Shown in pieces: positions 63,580 to 64,000 of a stretch of 64,000 bases of DNA. Where the stretch lies: the NCBI GenBank assembly GCA_947504025.1, contig CANNFX010000002.1, forward strand, positions 310,001-374,000. The letters are read 5' to 3'. The first letter of the stretch is position 1. Each line of letters begins with the position of its first letter. A program made the position numbers and the translations under genes. Source of the stretch: an uncultured Sphingomonadaceae bacterium. GTDB lineage: Bacteria > Pseudomonadota > Alphaproteobacteria > Sphingomonadales > Sphingomonadaceae. The notes beneath the pieces were generated by a model, which was not told where the DNA came from, did not search any database, and worked only from the letters and a program-made list of their open reading frames with translations.

Positions 63580-64000
63580 CTCTGATCACCTTTGTCATCC
63601 CATATTTCAACGAGGAACAGTATCTCGGCGCTACGTTAGAAAGCCTTGCTGCACAGACCGACAGGCGATTTAGTCTGATTCTCGTTGATAATAAATCTAC
63701 CGATAGGAGTGCCGAGATTGCTCGGCAAACGGCTGCAGATTTTTCGGACATTCCTGTGACGCTGATGAGCGAAGCCAATGCTGGCAAATTGTTTGCACTT
63801 CGGCGTGGAATAGATGCTGTCGAGACTCCTCTGCTCGGCACAATGGATGCTGATACAATTTATCCGCCGGACTATGTGGCCAAAACGCTGGCACTGTTCG
63901 CATCGAACCCGGAATGCAGCAGCGTGATGGCATTTGATGCGCTAGGCACCGCCGTCGCGGGTTCCCAATGGGTGCAGGTTCAACTCTGGCCTAACCACTG
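63576..64000 (+). CDS. Glycosyltransferase family 2, partial at right edge
   Basis: From the ATG at 63576, overlapping the previous stop, the frame stays open to the window end. The first 140 residues are a GT-A start: MTLITFVIPYFNEEQYLGAT, SLILVDNKSTDRSAEIARQ, ANAGKLFALRRGIDAVETPLLGTMDADTIYPPDYV with the DAD metal site. The remainder lies outside the window. Confidence 0.85.
   Translation, partial: MTLITFVIPYFNEEQYLGATLESLAAQTDRRFSLILVDNKSTDRSAEIARQTAADFSDIPVTLMSEANAGKLFALRRGIDAVETPLLGTMDADTIYPPDYVAKTLALFASNPECSSVMAFDALGTAVAGSQWVQVQLWPNH

Overview
The window reads as a continuous stretch of alphaproteobacterial chromosome, most likely Sphingomonadales and probably Erythrobacteraceae. This rests on gene order and protein character, not on a database search. 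Supporting signs are the serC-serA-hisZ-purA block, an aa3 cytochrome oxidase operon with a tiny CoxF-like gene, an FNR with the alphaproteobacterial C-x2-C-x7-C cluster, a plant-type glutamate-cysteine ligase next to rsmE and ubiA, and moderate GC content. Coding density is very high. No gene-free stretch exceeds 300 bases. I saw no insertion sequence, prophage, CRISPR array or rRNA, and one tRNA.

Layout. 1-5.6 kb: end of a lipoprotein gene, then serine synthesis (serC, serA), hisZ and purA. 5.6-8.2 kb: an L,D-transpeptidase, an ECF sigma factor coupled to a small membrane protein, and a regulator joining a degenerate receiver to a winged helix. 8.2-14.8 kb: tRNA-Val, a flavin monooxygenase, a TlpA-like thioredoxin, argH-lptM-like-lysA, a siroheme-synthase-like gene and two hotdog thioesterases. 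14.8-16.9 kb: an unrecognised three-gene unit (56-aa peptide plus two large proteins, one with a cupin-like HxH motif), the best candidate here for an undescribed system. 16.9-22.3 kb: a tight minus-strand operon pyrE-pdxJ-acpS-lepB-AI-2E-type permease-DUF3089-ruvX. 22.5-31.2 kb: the aa3 oxidase operon (coxB, ctaD, ctaB, coxF-like, ctaG, ctaE, DUF983, SURF1) running into thrC and an RNA-methyltransferase-like gene. 31.3-33.7 kb: folB, a degenerate Rossmann protein, moaA, moaD, moaE. 33.7-35.5 kb: an FNR regulator facing a small membrane-protein gene that carries an FNR box. 35.6-36.6 kb: rplU-rpmA. 36.7-49.6 kb: mixed housekeeping (GNAT, TetR, ygfZ, pyrC, rarD, surface and lipoprotein genes, astD, selO, hydrolase, glycosyltransferase, TPR protein, bamB). 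49.6-57.4 kb: ICMT-like membrane protein, gshA/rsmE, ubiA, a VOC protein divergent from soxR across a clear sox box, and cpaF. 57.5-64 kb: a surface-polysaccharide locus (methyltransferases, glycosyltransferases, flippase) that runs off the right edge.

Two regulatory circuits can be read directly from sequence: SoxR with its operator in front of the VOC gene, and FNR with a class-II-spaced box in front of the membrane protein at 33801. A hairpin that covers the serC ribosome binding site resembles the known serC RNA motif of alphaproteobacteria.
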